Below are positions 25,301-39,023 of a stretch of 64,000 bases of DNA, piece by piece (position 1 is the stretch's first letter; each line of letters starts with the position of its first letter). Source of the DNA: Brachionus rotundiformis (Eukaryota; Rotifera; Eurotatoria; Ploima; Brachionidae); NCBI GenBank assembly GCA_016802295.1, contig JAESIW010000137.1, forward strand, positions 2,285,318 through 2,349,317, given 5' to 3'. The notes under the pieces are model-generated. The model was not told the DNA's origin. It saw only the letters and a program-made list of their open reading frames with translations, and ran no database searches. Made by a program: the position numbers and the translations under genes.

Positions 25301-28300
25301 CAATTTTTACCCTAAAATAAACCATTTGAACCTATTGAAAGTATCTTTTTTGTATTGATATAATCCTATGTCAAAACTAATCTATTATTTAAATACTTGA
25401 TAAATATTTTGAAATATTTTATAAATTATAAAATAAAGAATCGGTCAATTGCACGCTAATTAAAATATAAAAATGCATTTAGAATCATCATTTTCTAAAG
25501 TGCATTTAATTTAAAACTTAATTTATATGATTGATAACTTATCGTCGATGCCAAAAATTTAAAAATTATTAATCTTTTTTTTATTTATATCCTTCCACTT
25601 TTTAAGTAGATGCATCTGCTGCTCCGAATCAAAATTTGACTTTAAATTAATTACTTAACTATTTTAGTTGAAATTTTTTAGATAATTTCTAAAAATCAAA
25701 CCTTATCAGCTTTTAATTAAATTAGAAATATTTCGTTAGTTCTAAATAAATCAATATCTAAGTTAAAAATTAAAAACCTAATTGTGTTTTTCCATGGACT
25801 CTTTACTCTTTGACTTTTAACAAAGAACAATCAAAAATGAATCCAATTTTTGTGGTTTAGTTTTAAAAAAAGGCCTGATTTTCGATAAACATATTTTTAA
25901 GTAGAGTTTGCGGCCAATTCCATGACAATTTGTTTAAGGCATTAGCCCTTTTTCGGCTCAATAATCAATTATTTAATTATAGAAAATTCTAAAACAAAAA
26001 AATTTCTCAAAGGCTGAATAATTTTTTTAATAAAAATTATTTTAACTTTGTCAAAGATTAATAAAAACTAGACCGCACAATAGCTAAGCTAAGGTAAATT
26101 TGGAAAATATGCAAATAAATCGTTTACAAAAGAAAATATATTAGTTTTTTAAACTCATTTATTCTTATTACTATACTGACAAACAATTCCATTATTTTTT
26201 ATTAATAGTTAGAACAATTAGTTTGAATCTGGCGTTTACATATTTTTTTTAAAGATAAATTGCTTAAGAACTAATAGATTTTTAACCTCTGATCTTATTG
26301 AATTATTCCCTAGCAAATTATTCATTGTAATAAACGTTTTAACATTTGTAACATAGTTTAAAGCAAATTTGTTAAATTGAAACCAAATATGATAAGAACT
26401 ATATAACCAAGTCATATCTATTTGGAAGATTATATTTGAATTGGCTTCATCTTTTAAAAAAAAGATAAATATAAAATTTTTATTTAAAAAAAGATAACCG
26501 CATATCAATTTTAACAAATCTAGCAATTCTATTTAAGATAAGTCAGTCAAGGGCTTTTAAAAAAAGACAATATGTAATTTCTAAATAGTCAAGTTGTGGC
26601 TATCTATTCTAATAATTTATCAAAAATAATTTTCTATAATTTTGGTAAGTTCTTACTAGCAATTTTTACTATCTTTAACTTGAATTTGATCGAAATTTTA
26701 ATATTTGAATTAAGAACCTATTTTTTTAGTTTTGATATAAAAATGTTTTGAATTCAACTAAGTATTTTATGAAAATCGACATTACACAATTATCAAAAAT
26801 TAAATTAGGCCAAAATTTTAGCCTATATTTTTGTATAATTTATGGCTTAAAATCTCTTTTTACCATTCACCTAGCAATTATAAGCCTTTGGTTTGAAAAA
26901 CGGATTAGCTTGATTGACATGGAATTAAAAATTTAAAATCTAAAATAAAATAGAGATAAAAAATCTATTTATTTTAAAAATCTAATTCGGACATTAAGGG
27001 AGTTGAAACGATAAAATAAAATTGATAGAAAAGTGTTTTGTTGGAAAAAAAAATAAAAAATATTTATATTTGTGGTAATTAAGCTGTAGTGAAGCTCTTT
27101 TTGAGACACCCTTGTCGCCCATTAAAAATATCCAATATACAAATTATTAGAAACAATATATTAAATTGAAATATAAATTTAGCTATCATTAAATTTAATT
27201 GAAACGTTTATATCGATAAATTTTAATGCTGGTCCAATTTAAAAATATGGTTTTCTAGTTCTCCGAAAAAACCATCCTTTTTTACCCAATTTTCTTGGCT
27301 TAAAACTTAAAACTTTTAAAATATTTTATTCTTTTTTTCAAGTAATCATATAAAAAAAACTAAGCTTCCGAGAACGCTTAAGTGAAAAATTTATTTTCTT
27401 AACAAGATGCAAATAAAGTAATCGATACCTCGTATCCAAATATGAGACTTTTTGAGATCACATGTTATACCATTTTTCGGCTTTCTGAGCAATTAACTTT
27501 TTGATTCTAGAGGATTTTATCCTAATAAACTTGGCCTATAATGGTGTTTTTAATATATAAGCTCTGTCAACTAGCTAATGATGCCGAAGGTATCCAGTTA
27601 TAAATCAAATATTAATTAAACTTTGTTGTTTTTTCTTAATTTTCATAGACAAATTTACTAATCCTTTTTTAATTGTTAATTTATGGACATTATTTGATTG
27701 AATTTCTTTCTCATAAAACTCTTTTTAAATCTTTTTATCTATTCAAATTCAAGCAATTTGTTCAAATTAAATACTTCTTAGTATAAATTACAAATATTAG
27801 TTTTAACTAAAATTTCGTTGTTTTTAGTGAAATTTGAAAAAGTCTTTGGATACAATTAGGAACTTATAAGCAAAATGTTCAAATTTTAAAACAAACAAAA
27901 TAAACAAAATAATGCCATTTTGCTACACACGACAATTACTTTTCAAAAAATGAGCTTAGAGTTTCTTTTATCAAATTTAACTTTTATCAAATGAATTGTT
28001 TGATATGACAGATGATTCATCAGAGTCCTATATTTTTATCAAAAAAGTTGAATGATGAAATATATTAATTCCGCTTTTTGATTTTGGTTAATTCAAATTA
28101 AAAAAAAAACTGTGCTGAATCTCGAGTGAAATGATAATCAAATTTATTTAATAGAAAAGTTTTTCTAACTAAATTGGGCCTTTTTCATTCATCCTATGTA
28201 TTTTTAATTTTGTATAGAAATTTTTACAATAAACAATAATGCTCATTGGGATTCATGAGAATAAAAGCTTACAAAAATTAAGTTCACAAAAGAAATAATT

Positions 28301-31300
28301 CCTTATCCTCATTTATCTCACTTAAATAATTTTTTATAACTTTTTTGTCAGAACAAAATCTGCTTAATGAAAGTGTAACTAAAATAAAATACAAGAAAAT
28401 TTGTTTAAATACTTTTGAATTACGTTTGTCTAAATATCTTATCTGACTATCAGGTATCTAGAAAATAAGAGTAATTTATTAAATGAGTATAGTGTTTTGA
28501 CGGATATATCAATAGAATAAAAATTAATTACCGAAACAAGGCCTTAATAATCCCCAGCTAAAGAGGCTGCGATCAATTGATCATAATTCTAGACAGCATT
28601 TGTTTGAAAATCTTAAAACTTTTTGGTATAATCACAAAGGCTTAAAATATTTAAAGTGTTTACCGTTTTTTGTTCCCTTAAATATTGATCTTACTAATCG
28701 AATATCCTTTTTTTAAGAGCAAATGAAACACTATAATGAATTACTTTGCTTTGTATCTAATATTTACAAGTTATAAGGTAAACATTAGCTATATGGGTTC
28801 AAAAATTTTGGAAAGAATGTCTAGAAATATTGTAAAAAAAATATAGCCATCCAAAGTTTGGACAAGGGTTTATTTTCTAAATAAAGATAAACTATATTAC
28901 AAAATTAATAATTCTTCTTGTTTAAATAATTTTTTGTTATTCTAGATTTTGACATGTTTGTAGTCCTAGATATGATGCCAGTTGTAGGACACGATTACCA
29001 AAAAGAATTAATTAAATTTTAGAAAATTTATTAACTTTTCTCTTATTAATTTGATGCTGAATAACTTATGTTTTCTTTTTTTTTTATTAATTGATTCATT
29101 GTGAGCATACGTCAGTTTTTGTGATTGATTTGAAATAGTCAATCAAGCTCGGAAGGAGTAAAGATTAATGAATTATTTGATTTGCTTTTCTGATAATTGT
29201 GACTTGGCAAGAATATAATTTAATACCATGAATTTAGAAAAAGAGCAATAGTCTTTATTTGTCAAATTTATTTTAATAAGGGAATTTCGAAACGGCACAT
29301 TAAATCCACGATGACAGCTACACGCAAAAATAGATAATTTTATTTTTTCTAAATCCACTATTTTGACAAAATATTTGAGTCTTTTTGACTTATTTAAGCT
29401 TGAGGAAATATACCTAATGGTATTAAAACAAAATAAGTTAATAATATTTTCTTTAATTTTAAATGACAAATCAAATAAACTAAATAGAATTAGGCACCAA
29501 TTTAGTTCTACTGACAGCATTTATCTTCTTATATTCTAATATTTTATTTTAAATTGTTTAAAGACCTATTTTTTTTGGCAATTCATTCGAATTAAATTTA
29601 GACTTTCTGCTTAAGAAATTCTTTATCTTTTGTTGTTATTTTTAATGAAATTAGTAGAATCGAATGTTAGTAGAAATAGATAAAATTGACTCAAGGCTTA
29701 AAAATATTTGGAAAAATTGATAAATTTTTTGAAAATGAAAAAAGTACTTTAAAGATACCCAAAGGGGTCTGGGATAATACTTAACTAGTATTACATTTCA
29801 AAATATTTGATAATTAGGTAGAAAAACTAAAATAGAAAGCCAAACAGTTTTAAGTTTTATTGTCTGTATCAAAATTTCTCATCTAAAAGATCGACTAATT
29901 TATTTCATACGAATTTCTAAAATATTCTGGATCTCAAAACTTGGTATAATTAAATTAAAAGTCAAATCTCGACATTTTTAAGTAAATCAAGGTTTTTCTA
30001 TAAATTTAGTATTAGCTTAAACTATAAACGAGAATTAATCAAAATTAGTAATTAAATAAGCATTAAGACATAAAGGTAAGCACCTGGAAAATTGACATAT
30101 TAGATGAAAGTAATTTGAAGATATGTATTTTAAAATAATTTAAATCTAGAGGGCTTGAGTTTTCTTTTTATACAAAAATTTAGTTTTTATTTTTGAAAAA
30201 TTTGAACTACTCTGATCAATTAAAAATATTAGTATCTAAAATATAAGCTCCTAGTAAGTCACTTAAAACTTAAATTAAGGATGTAACATAAGTTTTCAAT
30301 AGAGTATAAAATAATAGTTAAACACTTTTTAATTGCTGATTTTTAATTAAAGTTTAGACAAAATTAAAAATAAAATTCCCTAGTTCGTTAGCTGCTTTTG
30401 ACATAAAAACACTTAAAAATATCGGAAATTCTTAACTTATTTGTTCGCTTAAATTCTCAATATTTGCTATTAAAAAAAAGACAAAGGCTTTTTCTTTAAA
30501 AATATTTTTGAATTAACACGAAATTTAAAACTACTTTTAGTTAAATTAAAAACAAAAAAAAATTATTCTTGTTGTAAAAAAACTCATGTCTTTTTACAAA
30601 ATCAAAAATAAAAAGATTAAAATAATTTTTTAAAATTTAACTAATTTAAAATTCTTTTATTAATTATGCCATTTGATAAAACAACAAAATTCCAATTTAA
30701 TACAATTAATAAACATTTGTACAGATTAGAAAGTCTAATTTTAAAAACAAATTTTATAGTTTGTCATAATTCCTTTTTTTTATCATTTTTTTTACTAGTT
30801 AAATTGTATGAATGATTATATTTTTCCAAGCGACAACCTTTAAAATTCGATGCAGAAAATTTTATTAAAATTAATAGAATAAATTAGCTGCTCTACTTGT
30901 GATATTATCCAAATTGCATTTGGGTAAAAACATCATTTAGCTTAACCTACTATTATGAGAGTATAACCGAACTGACTGAAAAATAAATTGAAGCTTGAAA
31001 TAAAAAACTTTCAAAAAGTCATTAATGGCAATTTTAGTATTTCCAAAACCTAAGGGACATATCAAACTCAATTTTGAAAAAGAAAAATATTCAAATGCTC
31101 CTGAGAAGGATTTAATATACGAAGAATGAGATCTATAAATCAAATTCTTCAAAAATTACATTCCAAATAAATCTTAAATTATAATCTATAAAATCAGGTA
31201 GAGCAATTAAAATAAAATTAATATTCATTATTTGTTAAGAACCAAATATGCTTATAGTTGAAGACTAATGAAGAAAATGTCACAATTTATCTATAAAATA

Positions 31301-31843
31301 TTTTTAATATTATAATTTTTGATTAGAAATATTTAAATATTAGATTACAATTGTTTTTTTTTACACTGAGTTCACTCGAAGCTTTTTAGTTTTTCAAAGG
31401 CTTCGAATGATCATTTATCATACAATAGAAATAAAATTAATTCGAATAAATTTTCCGAAATCATAAAGGAATAAGATTCAAATTAAATGGTTCAAATCAT
31501 ACACGTTCAATGCTTCAGTTAACACTTTTATGATTCAAATTTGTTTTAAAATTTGATCTATTGAAAGATTTTGATTTGCATATTCTTAAAATCATGATAG
31601 CGCACATATCAAAAGAAATGGAATCTTTAGAGAAAATTAGTTTTCAATATAGCGTTTAAAAGTGCTTCTGTCGAAGCAAAAAAAATATGAAAATTTCCCC
31701 ATGATTACACTTTATTTTGATGAATAAAAATAAGAAATAAAATTTATAAATTTTTTACAATAGCCGGTTAAGAAAATTTTATTAAAATATATTTTTCTAT
31801 ATAATTATTTTAACAATACTCATTTTTATTGTGTTTATATAAC
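16326..31843. other. About 15.5 kb with no supported gene
   Basis: I found only short, AT-driven ORFs here, without family resemblance or spliceable neighbours. Visible landmarks are a near-perfect palindrome at 17061-17078 (CGATCGAT-TC-ATCGATCG) and a (TA)n run near 22990-23004. Many A/T homopolymers and dispersed TAGCTT/AAGCT-type words also occur. It separates the sestrin 5' side from the convertase 3' end. Long noncoding RNA, enhancers or exons of a very short-exon gene cannot be excluded. Confidence 0.45.
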
Positions 31844-34638
31844 TTATTTGAGATACTTAAGTAGCAAATACATTAATTGTTCCTCTGAAGAGCTCAATTC
31901 AGGCTCTTCCATATCATTCATATATTCTTCAGAACGTTCATCTTCACCACTCGACTCTAAAACTTCGGTTCTTCTCTTCTCCTTTAAATAAAAATATAAT
32001 AAAAGAACAAATTTGTTCAAATATTGTTCAAACTGTAGGTGATTCAGAATTATTTTCTTTGATTGTCTCTTCATTGTAATTGCGTGGTCCATTTTTTATA
32101 TAATCTGGAACTTCATATGTTCCATGCAATACAAGCTTAAAATTTGTCAATCGGCCTGTATTACTTCTTTGGCTCTAAATAAATGGAAATAAAAAATTAA
32201 TTTCTTAATATTAAAATCAATTACTCTGTCATTAATGCGGATTGTCCATGTTCCACTTGGATCTTCGCCCCAAGTATGAACAGACATAAATGGCCAATTA
32301 ATGAAGCCACTTGATGATGCATCACCGGATCTTTCCGAAAGAAGCATTGTATTTGTACCATTTGGTGAAGTGAGATTCAAATGTAGATCGCCTCTACGGC
32401 TATACTCAATGGTTACATAAAGCTGAACATGCTCTAGATAGCGAATGTGGTTATTTTCTTCTCCTATACATCCTGTTGACTTAATATCTATTTGAATGGG
32501 ACTACCTGTTTTCAGCTCTCTTAAAAGTTCAATAAAATATTGTTAAAATTAAAGATAATATAAAATACTTACACTGGCTTAAAATTATTTGGTACTACTT
32601 CACATATTCTTTTGGCTGGTACTGTTTTCCACTTCAGTGCCGAATCTATCAACGCAGAAGCATCCAAAAGACCAAAGCCAAATCTAGAGTTTACCTTGAA
32701 ACCAGCTCCGTTTGTTTTCCAGCCAGGATTTTGCTTCAATGGAGCGTATTGAGATGTCCAAGCGACCAAATGCTGCATATCTCTCCAAGTAAGATTTGGG
32801 CTAGAGAAAATGTAAGTTTTTTTTTGATTCCTGGATTTGATTATTTACTTTGCTTCTAGAACTAAAGCAAAAATTCCAGCACCTAATGGAGCTGATGCTG
32901 AAGTGCCAGTGTGTCCATCAGTACATTTATTATGCAAGTCGGATGTTATCTAAATAAATTAGCTTTTTCTAAAAAGTGTTTATCAACAAATTATTTCTAA
33001 TTTACAATTTTTTGTTCTGAATAAGCTCCGCTAGAATATGTGGTAGCCATTGTTGATGCGCATTTTTCAGCATACCAAGGCGAAAATTGATGCTCCGAAG
33101 CAGAACTAATGGAAATAGTGTAAATAGATCCAGTGTATCCATCACAATCACAATTGTCGCCATGTCGACCTCCATTTCCTGAAGCCCAAACATAAATAAC
33201 TCCTTTACCATTTCGACCCTAATTAAAATTCATTTAAAAATTATTTTTATTTTTTTTCAATGATTACTTCAGTTATTCCTTTAATAAAAGCTTCTGTTGC
33301 CAAAGTACCTGGACCTTCGACAGTTCGACCATCATCATTAGGCCCCCAACTTGATGAATAGATATCAATGTACTTATGTTTGAAAGCAATAGCTTGAGCT
33401 TCGGTTCGATCGGTAACTCTACCATCGAGCATTCTTACTCCTCCGATTTTTGAATTAAAAGCAATACCAACTCCGCAGAAACCATTATTTGCAACCATTG
33501 CAATTTCACCAGCACAACGAGTTCCATGTCTGATAATAATTATCCATTTAAATAAAATTTATGATTTATCTTAACTTAATTTACTTGTTTTCGTTTGTAG
33601 GATCATATCTAGGAGTCGGATCATGATCATTGTCATTCAAGTCATAGCTTGCCTCAGGATCCTTAATTAAGGAAATTAAATAAACAAAAATATTAAAATG
33701 TTAGATAATTTTTATTGTATTTTTCTAAAATTTTTAATTAAATTTCCTTATTACGTACATAGTTAGCCTTAATATCAGTATTGTTCCATTCAAGACCTTA
33801 ATTTAAAATTTAATTAAAATAATCAAAATAAATTATTGATTGATTACCATCGTCTAAAACAGTGACGACAACTCCTTTACCACTAAATCCTTTGTACCAA
33901 GCTGTTACAACATGCAAATCTAATTTTGGAGCATCATCACTTTTTTTGTCTCTCTTAACAGATAAAATTAATTAGTTATCAATTAAAAAAATTGTTTAAA
34001 TTTCTATTACCAAATACCATTGATTGTTCCATTCGGGATCGTCATAGCGCACAGATCGATAAGCTTCTTTTTCAGCTCTTTTATCGAATCTGTCCTCATT
34101 GTCTCTTTTTTGTCTTGATTTGGCTATTTGTTGTTCAGCCCACAAAACCTTGAAAACAATTTTATCATAAATAATTCAAATTTTCTTAATCCTATAAAGA
34201 ATGAGTCCTATTTTTTAAATAATTAAAGACACAAATCATTAAAAAAAAGTAATAAAAACTTTAAAAAAAATAGGATGAATACCCAACTTAAATATATTAA
34301 ATTAATTAAGTACATACCTTTTCGTGATTGTTTAAGCGTTCAGTGTGTTCTTTGGCATGTCTTTTACTTCTTGATGGTACTTTTGGGTGAACGAAAAGGT
34401 AAATGTTCTCAAAAGGCGGTATTAAGCCTTTGTTTATAAATCCAGTCTCGATCGCAATCAAATCAGCCTCGATGGGATCTGATACTTTGGTTGCCCATTC
34501 ATGGATATAATTGTGGCTCGAATCGTCTGCCTCTTTGTCTAATTTACTTATGGCATACGAATTAATTCCCGAAATCAATACAACTAAGCCCAACCATAAA
34601 TTAAAAACTCTCGTCTTCTTTAACTTTAACACTATCAT
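31844..34638 (-). CDS. Prohormone convertase 1/3-type subtilisin-like protease
   Basis: Twelve exons: 34638-34318, 34148-34011, 33953-33848, 33796-33759, 33661-33585, 33529-33268, 33218-33006, 32949-32849, 32800-32573, 32519-32225, 32174-32034, 31981-31844. They give 685 residues. A hydrophobic N-terminal signal precedes a prodomain with an inner SRSKR site and a maturation site after KSRQKR (Arg122). The catalytic triad is Asp187, His228 and Ser402, with oxyanion Asn329 (PC2 has Asp here). The P domain includes RRGDLH. The text LEWNNTDI, NDNDHDP and SVHTWGEDP is closer to PC1/3 than to furin. After the P domain there is no Cys-rich region or transmembrane anchor. A short acidic tail ends in a helix (EEQLMYLLLKYLK) like the PC1/3 granule-sorting tail. 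It should cleave prohormones at dibasic sites in secretory granules. Confidence 0.93.
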
Positions 34639-37600
34639 TTTATAAAAAATAAAAAAAATTAAGATTTTAGTTTTAAAAATTAGAAAATAAATAGGCGTTT
34701 TATCAATTTTTAGAAATTTAAGTGGGTTTACTAATTTAACTAGTCGAAACTAGACTAAAATTCAAATCGTTGCTCCCTTTAGTAAGGACTTTATCGGCGT
34801 TTCCTTTAGTATGATATTTGATAATTTAAAAAAAATATATATATATTTATAAATTTATATATTAGAAATCTTGATTGATAGATCTCATTTGCTAATGTGA
34901 ATTATGACATAAGTTTAGATAAAGGCAAAACATTTTAAAAAAAATCGAATTTTTTTTACATATATACTCTAATATTTAATCCTTAATTAATATTTTTCAT
35001 CAAATTAAAAAATACATAAGACTTTAAGTCTCTTCAATGAATATGTAAATATTAAGAACGATTATCTTCTCATTATTCCACATTTTTGTTGACGTTATTT
35101 TCTCATTTAAGCATGTAAGTCAAGGTGCTTAAGGGCTAATTGCAGCAATCATTAAATAATATGAGATTGATTTTATTTTAATTTTGACTTAAATTCGAAA
35201 AACTACCTAATTTTACAAGGGTAATTAATTTTCTGTAAAACGATACCTTAGATTATTCATTTTAAAATGACTAATTTAAAAAAATATATTTATTTACTCA
35301 AATTATCGACTGGTTATTCCAATGAGATATATCTTGATTTATCGATATTTATTTACCTTTCTGTTAAAAATAAAGAAAAAGCATGCTCAATAGTAATTGT
35401 CCTATTTAAAATTATTTTTTTTATTTAATCATCTTAGCAACCATTTAAAATTTATTTTTAATTTATTCTAATTTACTGATTAAAAATATAGAAATATAAT
35501 ATCTATGACTAAATAATAATAAAAAAGATAATTTTATTACGCTGATTTCTCATTATATTTGTATTTTAATTGTGACAATATTTTTTTGACGAATTATCCG
35601 CCTTTTTAAAAATTATAAGTATTTAAATTTGATCTTTATTTTAATTAAAATTTTGAAATTTTGTTAAATCTAAATTGAGTAAGATTTAGATTTTAAAATG
35701 TCAATAGCTTCATATTATTTGAATGACAACCAATGCCGATTGTCGAAATATCAGACTAATTTAAAATGGATTTTTATTATATTTGCATTAGAGATTCCCG
35801 AACACAGAAAAAAAATCAAATAAAAAGAAATGCTTCCTGAATGATAATGGAATGGTAATAAAATTTATTTTATTGACAATCAAAAAGTTTGATCAGCATG
35901 AATTAAAATTCAAACCAAATATTCATTAAATTAAAATTAAGAAATTAGAGCTTATCTTAGAAATTGATCATTGCGTGTTTAGTTTCTTCTTACGCCATAT
36001 AAAATAAATTATTTAACTGAAATAAAATTTATTAATTATTTAAACTAATATTTTAAAAAATAAATATTATTTTAAATAATTAATATTTTTTTTCAAAATA
36101 ATATGCAAATCAAAAAAGCCGATTTTTTTTGGTAAATTTTTGATGAATATCGATTTTTATTTAAAAGAAAACATCTAAAATCATAGGAAAACTTAGGACT
36201 AAAGGGTTCAGACAAATTCTGAGAAAATTGTAATTTGGCATTTTTTTCCCGACAGAAACATTAGCATGATTAATATTTCTTTATTTTTGCTTTTTCAAAA
36301 TAGGAACATGATTTCTGTATTTTGTTTAGTTCCTCCACAATTGCAAAGGATTACAGTATTTTATTCTTAAGGCGTTCGATCTCTACTAAAACTAATTAAT
36401 TAGGCATAAGTAAGCCTTGCATGATTACGATTAGCATTCAATAAAGCAAAACATCCTTAAATAATAATTACAATAGAAAAATATTTTTCTTTTTGAATTA
36501 AATTCATTTAATTTTCTTGAGTGTCTTCTATTTTATCCTAATTGGAATTTTGCTCTTAAAAAATAATATCTAACTAAAAAAAAATATTGCGACAACAAAC
36601 TGAATTAACAGCAGTTTTGGCATAAGTTTTAAAACAACCCTTTGAGAGCAATTATTTGATTTTAATTAAAAAAAATTAATAATTCAAAAGCTAACCCTGA
36701 GTATTCGATAGTATTGCTTCCATTATGACAAGAGGTTTACATTATATTTCGACTATCTAAAATTAAATGGCGAATTGATTGCTTACATCAATGTATTTCA
36801 ATAAAATTCAAAATTAAACATTGTGTTCTTTTTAAGTGTTAAAAATAATTATTTTTCCTATTGACTTTAAATCCCACATAGCCCGAATTTTCGAGTTTGT
36901 TAACAAACTATTTAACAAACTCATGATTAATATTATTTCTAATACTTATGCACTCTCATTTTCGTATAATCATTTGAAAAATTTTTACCTTTTTTCTTAA
37001 AATAACCTTTTGTAATAATTTGTTTTTATTTAGATTAGAATAATATTATGACTAGTAGGCTTAGCTATATTTCACTTTGGAAAGAAAAAGAACTAAATTA
37101 TAAATTTTTTTGAGTAATAGGAAATTGATTTTAGATTAAGAATCCTTATGGATTTTGAGACGTTTTGCAATTATCAATAGGCTTAATCTTCTTCCTTCTC
37201 ATAAAATATAATTAAAAAGCTAATTGTAAATTTGTCCTTTTTCACATGACTAGATTCAATCAAGTATCTGTTTTGAAAATTATGAGCGTTCATTATATTT
37301 TAACTTTAAAAAGTAATCAAAAACGAAAGCACAATTTAATTAGATTGTCCTATACTTTTAAATTTAAAATTTTTACAAATTATATATCTAGATTTTAAGG
37401 TGAACTCATGAAAAATTATTGAATAATTTTAATTTTAAAAAAATATCTTAAAAATTGGTTTATGATTAAATCCAAATCTTACTCATTTGATAATAATTTT
37501 GACTACTCATGTAAGTAAATTTTAATTTTCATGCTTGACCCTTAATTTAAACGTCCATATTTCATTCACTCATAAACTATTTTATTTGGACTTTAAATTA

Positions 37601-39023
37601 TAATATTTAAAAACTATTTTAGATTTTTTTAACAAATAGATTTTTAAAATATTTCTTTTTATAGATAGAAATACATTCTCTAAATATGTTTAATTAGCTA
37701 AGTGTGCTTTTAGTGTATTTAGTAAGAAATATCTTATACATTGTCTATAGCGAAAAATATGTTTTTTAATGTGGTACAAATTTCTAGGCTCATGTTGGAC
37801 TTGGGGAAATGACTGAAATAGTAAAGAAAAGAAAAATCCAAAAATAGATTCTACCAGTTAAACATTAACACAAAATATTATATTTACAAAAAAAAAATAC
37901 TAAATTTAATCAGATATTTTATAAGTGACGTGATAAAATTTAATAGTTAAATTTAAAAAATTTTTGATTGAAAAATTGATTAAAATAAAATGTTTTTAAA
38001 AACAATTTTTACGTCTTTTCAAATATTTTTGATTTTTATTTTCATTTAAGTCAAAATCGATGCCATTCTAAATAAATTTATAAGCTTTTACAATCGTTAT
38101 TAAACCTTATCGAAAACTAATTGCTTTTGGATAAATAAAAAACGTCGATTAGATTTGATAATAAATTTTGGTTCAATTTCTTTATTTAAACAAGTTTAAA
38201 TTAAATTAATATTAAATAAATTTTATGTCTTTTAATGTCGAGCATTCAAGATGAATTTTAATTAAATGTGAAGTTATTCCAATCTAAAGAGTTAATTGAA
38301 ATATATAATATTTTAGACATTTTAATTAATTAATTTCACATTTTTTCTTTTAATTTTTGTAATATAATTCCTAGAAAAAATTTTAAATTTGTATTCTGGT
38401 ATTTTGCATTATCAATAAAAATTTTATAATTACTTAATAACGAATTAAAAAATTATCATCATGGCAATTATATTATCTAACTCTAATCTTTACAAAGAAA
38501 TCATTTCACCAATATTGTTATTCATTTTTATCTTAGTCATACAGATTAATAAGGCTAATAACATGCCTATCTATAAAAAACACAATTGAAAATTTTAGAA
38601 AAATATTTCTGAACTAATACATATACTAGACTTGGATGAATGCAGAATGCAAAATTTTGAAATATCTTAACTGCATAATAATTGCTAACGTGTAATATAT
38701 TTAGGTAAAATATCATCAAAAATTGAATCATTATATTTTTGAAAAGTATTGTTTTGCCTTTTGAAGTTCTGGTCTTTGCGAACTTCGGCATCACTTTTGT
38801 TTATGCAGACCAAATGAATTATAGAATTATTTATTCATAAAAATTATATTTATATGTTTAAAATCATCACTAGAGAGTACATACCATAAAGATTGAAATT
38901 AAAATAAAAAATTCATTTGGAAACTTGACTCAAATATAAAAAAAGGACTTGGTGAGAAGAAATTAAATAACTTTTATTTTAATTTAGAATCACAAAAAAT
39001 ACACTGTTTTTGAGATTTGAAAA
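34639..39023. other. Divergent intergenic region between convertase and RAB6
   Basis: About 4.4 kb between two divergent 5' ends. It is strongly AT-rich and no exon is supported. It contains one copy (35662-35741) of a dispersed repeat that recurs at 40517-40596. A TATATATATTTATAAA-like stretch near 34838 may belong to the convertase promoter. Confidence 0.45.
35662..35741 (+). repeat. Dispersed 65-80 base repeat, copy 1
   Basis: The core from 35675 to 35741 matches 40530-40596 in the same orientation with only a few mismatches by eye, sharing GTAAGATTTAGATTTTAAAA and GAATGACAACCAATGCC. It has no terminal inverted repeats or ORF. It is probably a fragment of a short interspersed or MITE-like family. 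Confidence 0.7.

Noticed and set aside
26236..26526. Minus-strand 96-codon ORF
   Set aside because: Low-complexity hydrophobic/Asn translation, no family resemblance, AT-rich background.
29173..29520. Minus-strand 115-codon ORF in the gene desert
   Set aside because: Composition is AT-driven (Ile, Lys, Phe, Ser, Leu, Asn) with no motif, no GC rise and no splice-compatible neighbours; chance is the best explanation.
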